Source of the DNA: Streptomyces jeddahensis
GTDB taxonomy: Bacteria; Actinomycetota; Actinomycetes; Streptomycetales; Streptomycetaceae
Direction: 5' to 3'
Assembly: GCF_001642995.1 (NCBI RefSeq)
Contig: NZ_LOHS01000102.1
Coordinates: 1 to 64,000, forward strand
Length of the DNA: 64,000 bases
The translations under genes were made by a program, and so were the position numbers. Below, one piece after another: positions 51,568-60,508 of this stretch. Positions within the stretch are counted from its first letter, which is position 1. The number at the start of each line of letters is the position of its first letter. The notes under the pieces are model-generated. The model saw nothing but the letters and a program-made list of their open reading frames with translations, was not told the origin of the DNA and did no database searches.

Positions 51568-52065
51568 ATGTCAAGCGACGAGAGGCCGAAGTGTGAGGCT
51601 CCCGGACGTTTGGCCGCCCATCTGGACGCGATCGACCGCGCGATCATCGCGGAACTGCAGCGCGATGCCCGGATCTCCGTCCGGGCGCTCGCCGAGCGGA
51701 CCCACATCTCGCGGGCCAGCGCGTACACACGGATCGGGCGACTGGTGGACGAAGGCATGCTCGCGGCCTTCACCGTCCGCCTGAACCCGCAGAAGGTCGG
51801 ACTCGGCACGACCGCCTACGTCTCGGCCACCATCGAGCAGAACGCCTGGCGCGCCGTTTCCGAGAAGCTGCGGGAAATCCCTTACATCGAGCACTTCGCG
51901 CTCGTGGGCGGGGACTACGACGTCCTCGTTCTGGTCCGGGCGCCGGACAACTCTGCGCTGCGCCATGTGGTCCTGGAGCAGGTGCAGGACATCCCCGGGG
52001 TTCGGGCCACCCGCACGTGGCTGGTCTTCGAGGAGGCTCAGGGGCGCGGTGTCCCGTGGAAGTGA
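51568..52065 (+). CDS. bkdR: Lrp/AsnC-family regulator BkdR
   Basis: The 165-residue protein has the Lrp helix-turn-helix at residues ~20-75 (DAIDRAIIAELQRDARISVR, AERTHISRASAYTRIGRL) and a RAM ligand-binding domain (GGDYDVLVLVRAPDN, LEQVQDIPGVRATRTWLVF). GGAGGG precedes ATG 51568. Divergence from bkdABC matches the bkdR arrangement known in Streptomyces, where it controls branched-chain 2-oxoacid oxidation and starter-unit supply. Confidence 0.88.
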   Translation: MSSDERPKCEAPGRLAAHLDAIDRAIIAELQRDARISVRALAERTHISRASAYTRIGRLVDEGMLAAFTVRLNPQKVGLGTTAYVSATIEQNAWRAVSEKLREIPYIEHFALVGGDYDVLVLVRAPDNSALRHVVLEQVQDIPGVRATRTWLVFEEAQGRGVPWK

Positions 52066-52173
52066 GCTAAGGGCACGGCCTCGTGCCGTGTCCTTCAGCG
52101 GCGCTGCCGGACCGGCCCGGACCCGTGGGGAGGCAGGCACGGAAGACTACGCGGGCGGGATGGGAGAAACCGA

Positions 52174-52229
52174 CGAAACGGGTCTCTGCAGGTGACGGAA
52201 GTCACCGCAGGGGCCCGTCTCTCGTTTCC
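52174..52229 (+). terminator. Long imperfect hairpin after bkdR
   Basis: GGTGAC-GGAA-GTCACC (52191-52206) forms the top of the stem. It is extended by CTGC/GCAG, CGGG/CCCG and GAAAC/GTTTC with small bulges. It lies ~110 bp past the bkdR stop and is probably its terminator. Confidence 0.6.
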
Positions 52230-52783
52230 ATGATCGTTGTGAGGCATCACACAGCCTTGGCTGCCGGACGGAGAAATCTCGCTCGAGTAAGGGCCCGGCT
52301 AGGTCTCGTATGCCCGAACCCACAGCAGGAGTGCAAGCAGTGACCGTGCACGCCATCGAGGTCGCAGTGCGGCCAGCGGCAGGAAGCTGGCCGACGGGAT
52401 TCATTCCGCGCTTGCGACAGAAGCACGTTGGTGGACAACAGCCGAGTTGCGTTCCGCGCACGTGAAGGTTGAGCCCCTTCAACTACTCGACTTCATGGAC
52501 GGGTACTGGGAGGGGACGCTCCCGGACGCGGAGGTCTCGGCGGACTGACTAGAACTGGACTTCCAGGGGCCCGTCGGGACTCCGCCATGATGCGGGCGAG
52601 GGCAGGGCACCGAGGGTTACCGGCTGGTGCTGCACAGAAGACCGCCCGCGCGCGCCAGTTCCCACCCGAGGCGAGCGCCGACGAAACACGGTGAGAGCCG
52701 TCAGGCTGTCAGTCATTGACCACCAGCGCCTAGGAACAGTGCCCTGGCCTGCTGAACACCGGGTCGTGACCGATGTGGCTGGG
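52230..52783. other. 550-bp stretch with no recognisable gene
   Basis: Short frames exist but none combines an RBS with a recognisable protein. It lies at the convergent boundary between bkdR and the VanZ-like gene. Confidence 0.5.
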
Positions 52784-53374
52784 TCAGGCTGATGGGACGG
52801 ACGTGACCTGCGCGTGCGCCGAGGACCCGGGCAGGGCGATGGCACGCAGGAAGGATCCGGAAGCGCGCCTGTTGAGCGTGGCGCGTACCACGGCGTAGCC
52901 GATCATTCCTCCCAGCGTGTTGGCGAGGACGTCGTTGATGTCACAGGACCGGCCGTTGTTGAAGATCACGTAACACAGCAGCTGTGTGACTTCGATGCAC
53001 AGGCTCACCAGAGCGCTCACCGCGGTCGCGCGCCGCACCCTGTTCACCTGTGAGATCAGCGGGAGCAGCACCCCGAGCGGGAAGAACATGATCACGTTTG
53101 GTATGGCAGTCGTGTCGAGGGTGATCAGCGGTATGAAGTTGATCTGGCTGTACCAGGGTGCCTGGTTCGCGTACTTCCCCCAGGTCACGGTGAGGGGAAA
53201 GACGGTGATCGACAGTACCGCCGCGGCGTAGACGCTCGCCGTGATCCTCAGGACCGCCTGCCGACCCGTCCAGCCCGGCTGGGACAGGCGGACGCGCAGC
53301 ATGGTCACCACGGCGAAGACCGCCAGTACAGGACACATTGCATAGACAGCGGGGATGACGACATTCACATTCAC
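52784..53374 (-). CDS. VanZ-family membrane protein 1
   Basis: The 196-residue protein has about five hydrophobic segments and the VanZ hallmarks INFIPLITLD near the first loop, VLLPLISQVNRVRRATAVS, and NNGRSCDINDVLANTLGGMIGY. VanZ gives low-level teicoplanin resistance in enterococci, but most family members are envelope proteins of unknown role. GTG 53374 follows TAGGAG. It is divergent from a two-component system, and an upstream element is shared with the second VanZ gene at 60509-61114. Confidence 0.85.
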   Translation of the reverse strand: MNVNVVIPAVYAMCPVLAVFAVVTMLRVRLSQPGWTGRQAVLRITASVYAAAVLSITVFPLTVTWGKYANQAPWYSQINFIPLITLDTTAIPNVIMFFPLGVLLPLISQVNRVRRATAVSALVSLCIEVTQLLCYVIFNNGRSCDINDVLANTLGGMIGYAVVRATLNRRASGSFLRAIALPGSSAHAQVTSVPSA

Positions 53375-53453
53375 GCCAAGCTCCTACGGCGTTCGGCAGC
53401 GGATCTCCGATCACCTTCCGTTGGCGGGGTTCCTGCGCGGATCCGGCGAAAGG

Positions 53454-53486
53454 CAGATCTTGGCCGGCACGGCTACGACTTTCGGC
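53454..53486 (-). promoter_or_regulatory. Shared vanZ upstream element, copy 1
   Basis: CAGATCTTG (53454-53462), 8 bp, then GGCTACGACTTTCGGC (53471-53486). The same two blocks occur before the second VanZ gene with a 7-bp gap. Read toward the gene, AAGATC resembles a -10 box and GAAAGTCGTAG a response-regulator site. Confidence 0.7.
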
Positions 53487-53525
53487 AGAGAGAAAGACAC
53501 CACCCGCTCGCATACGCTGCATGGC

Positions 53526-54725
53526 ATGCGCTTTCGTCACCCAAGGTCCCGCCGTGGCTCCCGCCTCGTCGGCACCCTGCTGTGGGTGGCCGCGGTCTGC
53601 ACCGCTGTGGCTGCCATCCTGCTCGACGTGAGGGCCGGCACCTTTCGCCAACCTGACACGGGAACCGCGCTGACGGTCTCGGCTTCGGTGGTGGCCGCCG
53701 CGCTCCTGGGTGTGCCCGCGCTCGCCGCTCGGGATGCCAGGCCGGGAGCGCTCGCCTGCGCGAGCGGAGTCGCGGCCGCCGCTTCGCTGGCCTGCACCGT
53801 GGCGATCCATCTCAGAGCCGGTGACGCGCAGGCGTCGTCCGCCTACGGTGCCTTCGAAGCAGTCGCGCTTCTGATCGTTCTGGCCGTTACCGTGCGACGG
53901 GGCGCCCCGGTGTCCGCAGCCGTGGTCACGGCGGCGCTGTGTGCCGCGATCATCGCGCGTCCCTTGGCGGTGCGCGTCCAGGAAAACAGCGTGATCGTGG
54001 CGTTCTTGCTGACGCTCGTCGCCGTGACGGTGACAGGGCTGAGTCTGGCCACGCGGCTGGTGATGGCCGACCGATGGCAACGGGAACATCGGATCCGCCT
54101 GGAGCAGAGGATCGCCCTGGCCAGAGAGCTGCACGACTTCGTGGCCCACCATGTGACCGGGATCGTCGTCCAGGCACAGGGCATCCAGGCGGTCGCCACC
54201 AAACGCCCGGACATGGTCGCGCCGGCGCTGCAACGCATCGAGCAGACCGGCGCGGAGGCACTGGTCTCGCTGCGTCGCATGGTCGGCGGGCTGCGCGCCG
54301 AGGACATCGACGCTCCCCTGGCCGCACCGGAAGGGATCAGTGGTCTGCGCGACCTGGTCGCCGACTTCAGTCTGCGCGACGTGTCCGCGCACCTCACCGA
54401 GGCCGGTCCCACCGACACACTGCCGTCGGACGTGGCCGCCGTCGCACACCGCGTCACGATGGAATCGCTCACCAATATCCGCAAACACGCCCACGGCTGC
54501 CGCCGCGTCCACGTCCGCGTGCAGGTGCTGCCGGAGCAAGCCGTCGTTGAGGTCAGCAACGACGGAACGGTGCGCCAGACCTCCTCCCCGGGCTACGGGC
54601 TCAAGGGACTGGAGGAACGGGTCACACGGCTCGGAGGAACGCTCCGGGCCGGTGCCACCGAGGACGGAGGCTGGCTGGTCCGCGCCTGCCTGCCGCTCAC
54701 TCCGGCCGGGACGGACACGCCGTGA
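53526..54725 (+). CDS. Sensor histidine kinase (NarL-type partner, HisKA_3)
   Basis: The 399-residue kinase has about six N-terminal transmembrane helices (residues ~10-170, for example VGTLLWVAAVCTAVAAILL). A cytoplasmic HisKA_3 dimerisation segment follows, with the phospho-acceptor His in LARELHDFVAHHVTGIVVQ. The HATPase domain has SLTNIRKHAHG as the N-box and GYGLKGLEERV. With a short extracytoplasmic part it probably senses an envelope or membrane signal. The start at ATG 53526 lacks a clear RBS. The response regulator gene overlaps its stop. Confidence 0.9.
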   Translation: MRFRHPRSRRGSRLVGTLLWVAAVCTAVAAILLDVRAGTFRQPDTGTALTVSASVVAAALLGVPALAARDARPGALACASGVAAAASLACTVAIHLRAGDAQASSAYGAFEAVALLIVLAVTVRRGAPVSAAVVTAALCAAIIARPLAVRVQENSVIVAFLLTLVAVTVTGLSLATRLVMADRWQREHRIRLEQRIALARELHDFVAHHVTGIVVQAQGIQAVATKRPDMVAPALQRIEQTGAEALVSLRRMVGGLRAEDIDAPLAAPEGISGLRDLVADFSLRDVSAHLTEAGPTDTLPSDVAAVAHRVTMESLTNIRKHAHGCRRVHVRVQVLPEQAVVEVSNDGTVRQTSSPGYGLKGLEERVTRLGGTLRAGATEDGGWLVRACLPLTPAGTDTP

Positions 54726-55369
54726 TCCGTGTACTGATCGCCGACGACCAGGCCATCGTGCGCACCGGCATCGCCATGATCCTCACGGCCGAGAACGACA
54801 TCGAGGTAGTCGCCGAGGCCGAGGACGGGGTACAGGCCGTGGAACAGGCCGCACGGCACCGGCCCGACGTCGTCCTGATGGACGTCCGCATGCCGCGCCT
54901 GGACGGGCTGGACGCCCTGCGTGCGCTGACCCGCCCCACCGCGGACCACACCCCGAAGGTGGTCATGGTCACCACCTTCGACGACGAGGAGTACGTCACC
55001 ACGGCGCTGCAGTCGGGCGCCTGCGGCTTCATCCTCAAGGACTCCGGCCCGCGGCTGCTGGCTGAGGCGGTGCGAGCCGCGGCAGAGGGAGACTCCCTCA
55101 TCAGTCCGTCGATCACGGTCCGTCTGCTGCGGCGGTTGATGGCACCCGGTACGCGACGATCACCGGACACGGTCCTGTCCCTGCGGGAGGTGGACGTGGT
55201 CAGGCTCGTGGCACAGGGACTCACCAATGCCGAGATAGCTCAAGCCCTTTACATCACGGTCGGGACGGTCAAGACACACTTGGGCAACATCCAGAGCAAG
55301 CTCGCCGCCCGCAACCGGGTGGAGATCGCCGCTTGGGCCTGGCGGGTCGGCCTGGCCCATCAGGACTGA
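54722..55369 (+). CDS. NarL/LuxR-family response regulator
   Basis: The 215-residue protein has a receiver domain (RVLIADDQAIVRTGIAMIL, phospho-Asp in VVLMDVRMPRLDG, Lys in GFILKDSGP). A LuxR helix-turn-helix at the C terminus follows (LSLREVDVVRLVAQGLTNAE, VGTVKTHLGNIQSKLAAR). GTG 54722 overlaps the kinase stop (GTGA). The shared element before both VanZ genes is its most likely binding site. Confidence 0.93.
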   Translation: MIRVLIADDQAIVRTGIAMILTAENDIEVVAEAEDGVQAVEQAARHRPDVVLMDVRMPRLDGLDALRALTRPTADHTPKVVMVTTFDDEEYVTTALQSGACGFILKDSGPRLLAEAVRAAAEGDSLISPSITVRLLRRLMAPGTRRSPDTVLSLREVDVVRLVAQGLTNAEIAQALYITVGTVKTHLGNIQSKLAARNRVEIAAWAWRVGLAHQD

Positions 55370-55584
55370 CGCCTGGCCGGCGGATCCCGATGGATTCAGC
55401 TGAGATTCGCTCGAAGTGTCGGTCGGCATGGCTGAAGGCAAGCCCCTGCGTGAAGGACTGCGCTACCTCGCCGAACTCGACTTCAGGGTTCAGCGGTCGG
55501 GAGGCTGACCGCCACTGTCAGGGGCACGGATATTCAGCGGTACGCGGCCCGGAAAGAGGACTGTCTCCGCTCAGTCTCGCCTCA

Positions 55585-55985
55585 GTTCGAGTAGTGGCAG
55601 CATCAGCGGCGGACGTGTGCCAGTTGGTGACGATCGGCTTGTCGACGACGAACGAGCCGACGTTCAGGGACACCGGGTTCGGGTCGCCGTTGGAGACGGA
55701 GACGATGAGGCTGTTCAGCTCCATGCCCCCCTCCTGGGTGGTGGTCTTCCGGGCTTGGCCTTGACCAGGTAGTAGCCGCCGGCCTCGGACTCTGAACTCA
55801 CGCTCCAGGAGATGTCGTTGGTACCGCAGCTCTGTCCGTAGCCGCTCTTGTCCCCACCCTCGCCGCCGCTGGGCGCCGTCGGGCTTGCCAGGCCGGATGC
55901 CGCCGAGGAGCCCGAGGTGGCGGTCACGTCGGGCGACGCGCCAGCAGACGCCGACGACTTGTCACCGCCCTGACACGCATTACGG
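55585..55985 (-). pseudogene. Decayed DUF4232-type secreted protein
   Basis: On the minus strand ACQGGDKSSASAG and a Ser/Thr-rich linker lead to GQSCGTNDISWSVSSESEAG and GYYLVKAKPG. The frame then breaks. MELNSLIVSVSNGDPNPVSL and FVVDKPIVTNWHTSAADA resume in another frame. Order and spacing recall actinobacterial DUF4232 lipoproteins, but the signal peptide and about 60 central residues are missing. It is a pseudogene. Confidence 0.6.
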
Positions 55986-56305
55986 GTTTCCCTTCAGGGT
56001 GACGGGTGCGGGGCGCCAGGTGCTCGGTGCCGCGCGTTGACGATGACCGTCACGGCCGCTCCTGGGCGCCCGTTCGGTGCTGTCTTGCGTCCATGACGCC
56101 GCTGTCACGCGCCTGTGACACAGCTCCGGCGGGCCGTGGGACGAAGCCGGGCCACGTCCGGCGGGAGCGTGAACCGGTCGCCCGTTCGCCTCGACCCGGC
56201 CGAGCCCACGTGTCGGGTCGCTCTCGCGACCTCACCGAAGCCGCAGGTGAAAGCGACTCACGCGTCCCGCGGCGAGGTGTGGTGGACAGCATCCGGAAGG
56301 CGCTA
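55986..56305. other. Leader region before the DauR-like gene
   Basis: About 320 bp without a convincing gene. An open frame continues upstream of ATG 56363 but lacks an RBS and looks non-coding. Confidence 0.45.
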
Positions 56306-56322
56306 CTAGACTTCTTGTCTAG
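56306..56322. promoter_or_regulatory. Inverted repeat CTAGAC-N5-GTCTAG
   Basis: A perfect 6-5-6 inverted repeat in an AT-rich patch lies 41 bp before the DauR-like start. It is a candidate autoregulatory operator. Confidence 0.55.
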
Positions 56323-56362
56323 AAATAGAAATGAAGTGGAAGCCCGCGCTGAAAGGAGCGTC

Positions 56363-57049
56363 ATGGACCACCTCGCAGCCCGTGCGGAGGCGCACGAGCG
56401 CAAGGGCGCCGCTACCGTCGCCTCGATCGACGCGGACGAGCACCTCATCCGTGAGGCCGAGAAGATCGCCGTAGCGCTGGGCCGCATGTTCCCGGGCCTG
56501 TGTGAAGTGGTCCTGCACGACCTGCGGGATCCGCAGCATGCGATCCGGGCGATCGAGAACAACCTTTCGGGCCGCCAGGTCGGTGACTCCGCCACTGAGC
56601 TGGGCCTGGCCCGCATCGCCGACCCGGAGTACCCCAGCGTCATCCAGAACTACCCCAACCGGTTTCCCGACGGCCGCCCGGTGAAGAGCACGTCCATCGG
56701 CATCAAGAACGCCGAGGGCGAGTACATCGCGGCACTCTGCCTGAACCTCGACGTGTCCGTCCTGTCGCCCGTGACGCTCGCGTTGTCGAACCTCGTGAGC
56801 ACGGACAACGGGCACCGCGAGCAGCCCCTGGAGACCCTGCGGGACCGCAACGCGCGCGAGCTGCGCCAAGAGGTGGAGGCACGTGCCGCGGAGCGCGCCG
56901 CGACCCCTCGGTCGCTGAGGCGGGAGGACAAGAAGGAACTCGTGCGGCAGCTGCAGCGCGATGGCTACTTCGACTCCCGCGATGCCGCGCAGACCATCGC
57001 GGACCTGCTCGGCGTGTCCCGGGCGACCGTCTACAACTACACCAAGTGA
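56363..57049 (+). CDS. DauR/YheO-like transcriptional regulator
   Basis: The 228-residue protein has an N-terminal YheO/PAS-like domain (FPGLCEVVLHDLRDPQHAIR, VKSTSIGIKNAEGEYIAALC) and a C-terminal HTH_22 segment (DSRDAAQTIADLLGVSRATV). DauR, the best-studied relative, represses D-arginine catabolism in Pseudomonas. ATG 56363 follows AAAGGAG. It is 10 bp before an ornithine-cyclodeaminase-family gene, the partner also found in the dau operon. Confidence 0.82.
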   Translation: MDHLAARAEAHERKGAATVASIDADEHLIREAEKIAVALGRMFPGLCEVVLHDLRDPQHAIRAIENNLSGRQVGDSATELGLARIADPEYPSVIQNYPNRFPDGRPVKSTSIGIKNAEGEYIAALCLNLDVSVLSPVTLALSNLVSTDNGHREQPLETLRDRNARELRQEVEARAAERAATPRSLRREDKKELVRQLQRDGYFDSRDAAQTIADLLGVSRATVYNYTK

Positions 57050-57059
57050 AGGGCCGCTC

Positions 57060-58010
57060 ATGACCGCCGCCGGACCAACCGCTCTGTTGCACATCACCGA
57101 GGAGCAGACCGCCGCGCTCGTGGATGAGGAGCTGGCCCTCGAAGCGGCCCGTGCCGCCTTCGCCGCGACGGTGGACGGCCCGGTCTTCCCCAGTCTCGCC
57201 GTGCACGGCTCCGATCCGCGCAATCGGTTCACCCTCAAGCCGTCCGCATCCCCGACGCACGCCGGGGTGAAGATCGGCACCTACTGGCCGGGCAACCCGG
57301 AGCACGGGCTGCCGCGCCACCACTCGACCCTTCTGCTGTTCGACCAGACGATCGGCCGGATCGCGGCTGTCCTGGAGGTCGGCGCCGCGAACGCCTACCG
57401 GACCGCCGCGGCCGATGCCCTCGCCGTCGACCTGCTGGCCCGCCCCGACGCTGCCACCCTGGCCGTCTTCGGCACCGGTCACCAGGCCGCCTACGAGGCG
57501 CAGGCCGTCAGCCGGGTCCGGCCCATGGGCGAGATCCTGATCGTGGGGCGGGACGCGGGGCGTGCCGAGCAACTGGCCGGGGCGCTCGCCGCACGGGGCC
57601 ACGACGCCCGGGCCGCCGGTGCGGAAGAAGCCTGTGCGCAGGCCGACGTCATCGTCACCGCCACCACCGCTAGCGCCGACACTCCGCCCCTGTTCGACGC
57701 GGGCTGGGTCCGCCCCGGTACGCACATCTCCTGCATGGGCGCCGACGCCCCCGGCAAGAGGGAGCTCCCACCCGAACTGTTCAGCGGCGCACGTGTCTTC
57801 TGCGATCTGCCCGGCCAAGCCCGCTGCATGGGCGAAAGCCAGCACGCGCCCGCAGCGACCGTCCTCACCCCGCTCGGCGAGGTCCTCGTCGGACGCACCG
57901 CGGGACGCATCGATGACAGCGACATCACGGTCTTCGACAGCTCCGGAATCGGTCTGCAGGACCTCTGTCTGGGCCTGGCCCTTCTGAAGAAGATGGACAT
58001 CTCCCTGTGA
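57060..58010 (+). CDS. Ornithine cyclodeaminase/mu-crystallin-family enzyme
   Basis: The 316-residue protein has the family fold: GVKIGTYWPGNPEHGLPRHH, LLLFDQTIGRIAAVLEV, the conserved AYRTAAADALA with substrate-binding Arg, and the NAD loop VFGTGHQAAYEAQAV. Members act as ornithine cyclodeaminases, imino-acid reductases or amino-acid dehydrogenases. With a DauR-like regulator and a D-amino-acid lyase fold enzyme, reduction of an imino acid from a D-amino acid is the best guess. The start follows GAAGGG, and the stop overlaps the next gene. Confidence 0.87.
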   Translation: MTAAGPTALLHITEEQTAALVDEELALEAARAAFAATVDGPVFPSLAVHGSDPRNRFTLKPSASPTHAGVKIGTYWPGNPEHGLPRHHSTLLLFDQTIGRIAAVLEVGAANAYRTAAADALAVDLLARPDAATLAVFGTGHQAAYEAQAVSRVRPMGEILIVGRDAGRAEQLAGALAARGHDARAAGAEEACAQADVIVTATTASADTPPLFDAGWVRPGTHISCMGADAPGKRELPPELFSGARVFCDLPGQARCMGESQHAPAATVLTPLGEVLVGRTAGRIDDSDITVFDSSGIGLQDLCLGLALLKKMDISL

Positions 58011-59179
58011 ACATCCCCGTGAACACCACCACCGCCGCCCATGACCTGGCCGACCCGGACACCCCGTTCGCTGTCGTGGACGTGCACAAGACGCGGCGCA
58101 ACATCGAACGGCTGCAGGCCAGGGCCGACCGGCTCGGGGTCACCCTGCGGCCGCACGTCAAGACGGCCAAGAGCCTCGACGTCGCCGCCCTCATGCACGG
58201 CGACACCCCCTGCCCCGTCACCGTTTCCACCCTCGCTGAGGCCGAGGCGTTCGCCGACGGCGGCTACACCGACATCACCTACGCCGTCGGCATTGACCCC
58301 CACAAGCTCCCGCGCGTGATCGCCCTGCTGCGCCGCGGTGTGCGCCTGCGCATCCTGCTCGACAGCGTCGAGCAGGCATCGTTCGTCGCCGAAGCGTCCC
58401 GCCAGGCCGGCATCCCCATCCCCACCCAGATCGAGATCGACTGCGACGGCCACCGCGGCGGCCTCAAGCCCGACGCCCCCGCGCTCCCCGAGGCCGGCCG
58501 CATCCTGCACGACGCAGGCTGCCTGGACGGCGTACTGACCCACGCCGGCGAGTCCTACTTCGCCTACACCGCCGAGGAAGAGCGCCTGGCGGCGAAGAAC
58601 GAACGCGACACCGCCGTCGCCGCGGCCGAGCGACTGCGCGCGGCCGGCCTGCCGGTGGACACCGTCAGCGTCGGCTCCACCCCTACCGCCCACGCCGCCG
58701 AGGACCTCACCGGCGTCACCGAACTGCGCGCAGGGAACTACGTCTTCTTCGACCTGGTCATGGCCGGCCTCGGCGTCTGCCAGGTCGAGGACCTCGCCCT
58801 GTCGGTCGTCGTCACCGTCATCGGCCACCGTCCCGAGTACGGGTGGATCGTCACCGACGGCGGCTGGATGGCCATGTCCCGCGACCGCGGCACCGCCGTC
58901 CAGGCACAGGACCAGGGCTACGGCCTGGTCACCGACCTGAACGGCAACCTCGTCCCGAACCTGGTCATGACCGCCGCGAGCCAGGAACACGGCACGCTCA
59001 CCGCCCGCGACGGCGCCGACCTGCCCGACCTGCCCGTCGGCACCCGCCTGCGCATCCTGCCCAACCACGCCTGCGCAACCGCGGCTCAGCATCGCGGCTA
59101 CCACGTCATCGAGGGGACCCGCAGCACAGGCGCCGTGCCCGTGATCGAGGCTTTCTGGCAACGCGTCACCGGCTGGTGA
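58007..59179 (+). CDS. D-threonine aldolase/D-serine dehydratase-fold PLP enzyme
   Basis: The 390-residue protein has an alanine-racemase-like PLP barrel at the N terminus, with the Schiff-base Lys in LRPHVKTAKS and TVSTLAEAEAFADGGYTDI. The C terminus shows the DSD1-type metal site LRILPNHACATAAQH, where His and Cys bind Zn. Relatives are D-threonine aldolase, D-threo-3-hydroxyaspartate dehydratase and eukaryotic D-serine dehydratase. It is translationally coupled to the cyclodeaminase-family gene (GTGA), so a two-step conversion of a D-hydroxy-amino acid is likely. Confidence 0.88.
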   Translation: MNIPVNTTTAAHDLADPDTPFAVVDVHKTRRNIERLQARADRLGVTLRPHVKTAKSLDVAALMHGDTPCPVTVSTLAEAEAFADGGYTDITYAVGIDPHKLPRVIALLRRGVRLRILLDSVEQASFVAEASRQAGIPIPTQIEIDCDGHRGGLKPDAPALPEAGRILHDAGCLDGVLTHAGESYFAYTAEEERLAAKNERDTAVAAAERLRAAGLPVDTVSVGSTPTAHAAEDLTGVTELRAGNYVFFDLVMAGLGVCQVEDLALSVVVTVIGHRPEYGWIVTDGGWMAMSRDRGTAVQAQDQGYGLVTDLNGNLVPNLVMTAASQEHGTLTARDGADLPDLPVGTRLRILPNHACATAAQHRGYHVIEGTRSTGAVPVIEAFWQRVTGW

Positions 59180-59189
59180 GGCCAGCCTG

Positions 59190-59587
59190 CACGTCCACCC
59201 CTGCGCCACCGCTGCCCGCAGGCAGCACAGCGCCTCGTACAGCAGGTCCGCCGGCGGCTCCGGCAAGGCGCGCAGCATCGCCTGGGCGTGGGCCCGGCGG
59301 CCAGTGCGCAGCGGGACGGAGAGCTCGGCCCACGCCCGGTACGGCCCCCAGTCCGCCCCCGCGTCGACGTGTTCGGCCGCCTCTGTCGCGGACGGGTCTC
59401 CGTCGGCCAGCCGCAGGCACAGCTGCGCAAGGGAGAGCAGACCGTGCTCAACACCGGGCATTCCGGCGCCGTCGAGCCGTGCGGCCGCGGTCCTGTATGC
59501 GGCTTCGGCTTGTGGGATCTGCCCGGAGGCAGCCAGGCGCAGCGCTCGATTACCGCCCTGGGCGCCGACCGTGGTGGCGGCGGTCAA
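59190..59587 (-). pseudogene. Partial TPR-like protein fragment
   Basis: The minus-strand frame from TTG 59587 (ACGGAG upstream) reads RALRLAASGQIPQAEAAYRTAAARL, GLLSLAQLCLRLADG and ALPEPPADLLYEALCCLRA, like helical TPR units. Coding character fades as it runs into the antisense of the aldolase gene with no nearby stop. It is probably the 5' remnant of a larger gene; the exact extent is uncertain. Confidence 0.35.
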
Positions 59588-59771
59588 GGAGACGGCTCCG
59601 TGGCGCTGCGGGTGCGGCAGCGCTCAGCTCATGGGCGTGAAGTGCCCGGATACGCCCTCGGGACGGTTCGCCGGAGGGCTGGGGATGCGGCGAGGTCGTG
59701 CTGGCCTCCGAGATCGGGGCATCGGAGGCTCTCGGAGGCTCTCAGAGGGGCACGCCGGTGTGCTCATTTGG

Positions 59772-60335
59772 TCACCGGATGGTCGGTTCGAGGACTCCTG
59801 TCACGAGTCGGCTCGCGTACGAGGTGTCGAGTCCGTCGGGGCGGAAGAGGATGCGGTACATCAGGGGGGCGACGACGGCGTCGATGACCGTTTCGACGTC
59901 GGGCGTGTCCTCCCCGCGTTCGGCCGCGCGGCTGAGGATGACGTTGATCTGCTCGGCGGCGTAGGCGGAGCACTGGCCGGCGTTGCTGCCGTCCGGGTCG
60001 CCGAGCAGGGCGTCGCGGATGTAGGCGCGGCCGGTGGGGGAGGCCATCTCGTCGAGGAACTGCTCGGCCCAGACCGTCAGGTCGGACGACAGGCCCCCGT
60101 GGTCCCTGGGCGCGGTGTCGGGCCGCAGCCGTTCGACCGCCACGTCCGACAACAGCTCCTGCAGGTCCCCCCAGCGGCGGTAGATCGTCGACGGCGTCAC
60201 GCCCGCACGCTGGGCGATCAGCGGCACCGTAAGGGCGTCCCGGCCCACCTCCGACGCGAGTTCGCGTACGGCGGCGTGCACCGCTGCCTGGACCCGGGCG
60301 CTGCGCCCACCGGGGCGCACCATCTGCCTGCTCAT
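59772..60335 (-). CDS. TetR/AcrR-family regulator
   Basis: The 187-residue protein has the N-terminal helix-turn-helix (VQAAVHAAVRELASEVGRD, VPLIAQRAGVTPSTIYRRW) and a C-terminal domain with WAEQFLDEMASPTGRAYIRD and VETVIDAVVAPLMYRILFR. AAGGTGG precedes ATG 60335. An AAGCAA-N5-TTGCTT inverted repeat lies 14 bp upstream, so it is probably autoregulated. No clear target gene is adjacent. Confidence 0.9.
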   Translation of the reverse strand: MSRQMVRPGGRSARVQAAVHAAVRELASEVGRDALTVPLIAQRAGVTPSTIYRRWGDLQELLSDVAVERLRPDTAPRDHGGLSSDLTVWAEQFLDEMASPTGRAYIRDALLGDPDGSNAGQCSAYAAEQINVILSRAAERGEDTPDVETVIDAVVAPLMYRILFRPDGLDTSYASRLVTGVLEPTIR

Positions 60336-60348
60336 GGAATCCACCTTA

Positions 60349-60365
60349 AAGCAAAATCATTGCTT
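60349..60365. promoter_or_regulatory. TetR operator candidate AAGCAA-N5-TTGCTT
   Basis: A perfect 17-bp inverted repeat with AT-rich centre, 14 bp before the TetR start. Confidence 0.65.
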
Positions 60366-60508
60366 CTACGAAGTCGCACCCGCAGCGGCACCTTGTGACG
60401 TCCGCGAGAACACGGCTGTCTGCCGCGGAACGCTGAGCGGTGCCAGCGGCGACGGGGACGGTCCGCGCACGTACCAAGGGGTCCGGCGGCGATCCCGCCG
60501 TCGGTTCA

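Noticed and set aside
52784..53374. Glycopeptide resistance island
   Set aside because: VanZ-like genes occur twice, but there is no vanH, vanA or vanX homologue nearby, so the family name alone does not support resistance.
57491..59587. 698-codon minus-strand open frame
   Set aside because: It is antisense to the well-supported cyclodeaminase-family and aldolase-fold genes. Only its first ~130 codons, beyond those genes, look protein-like.
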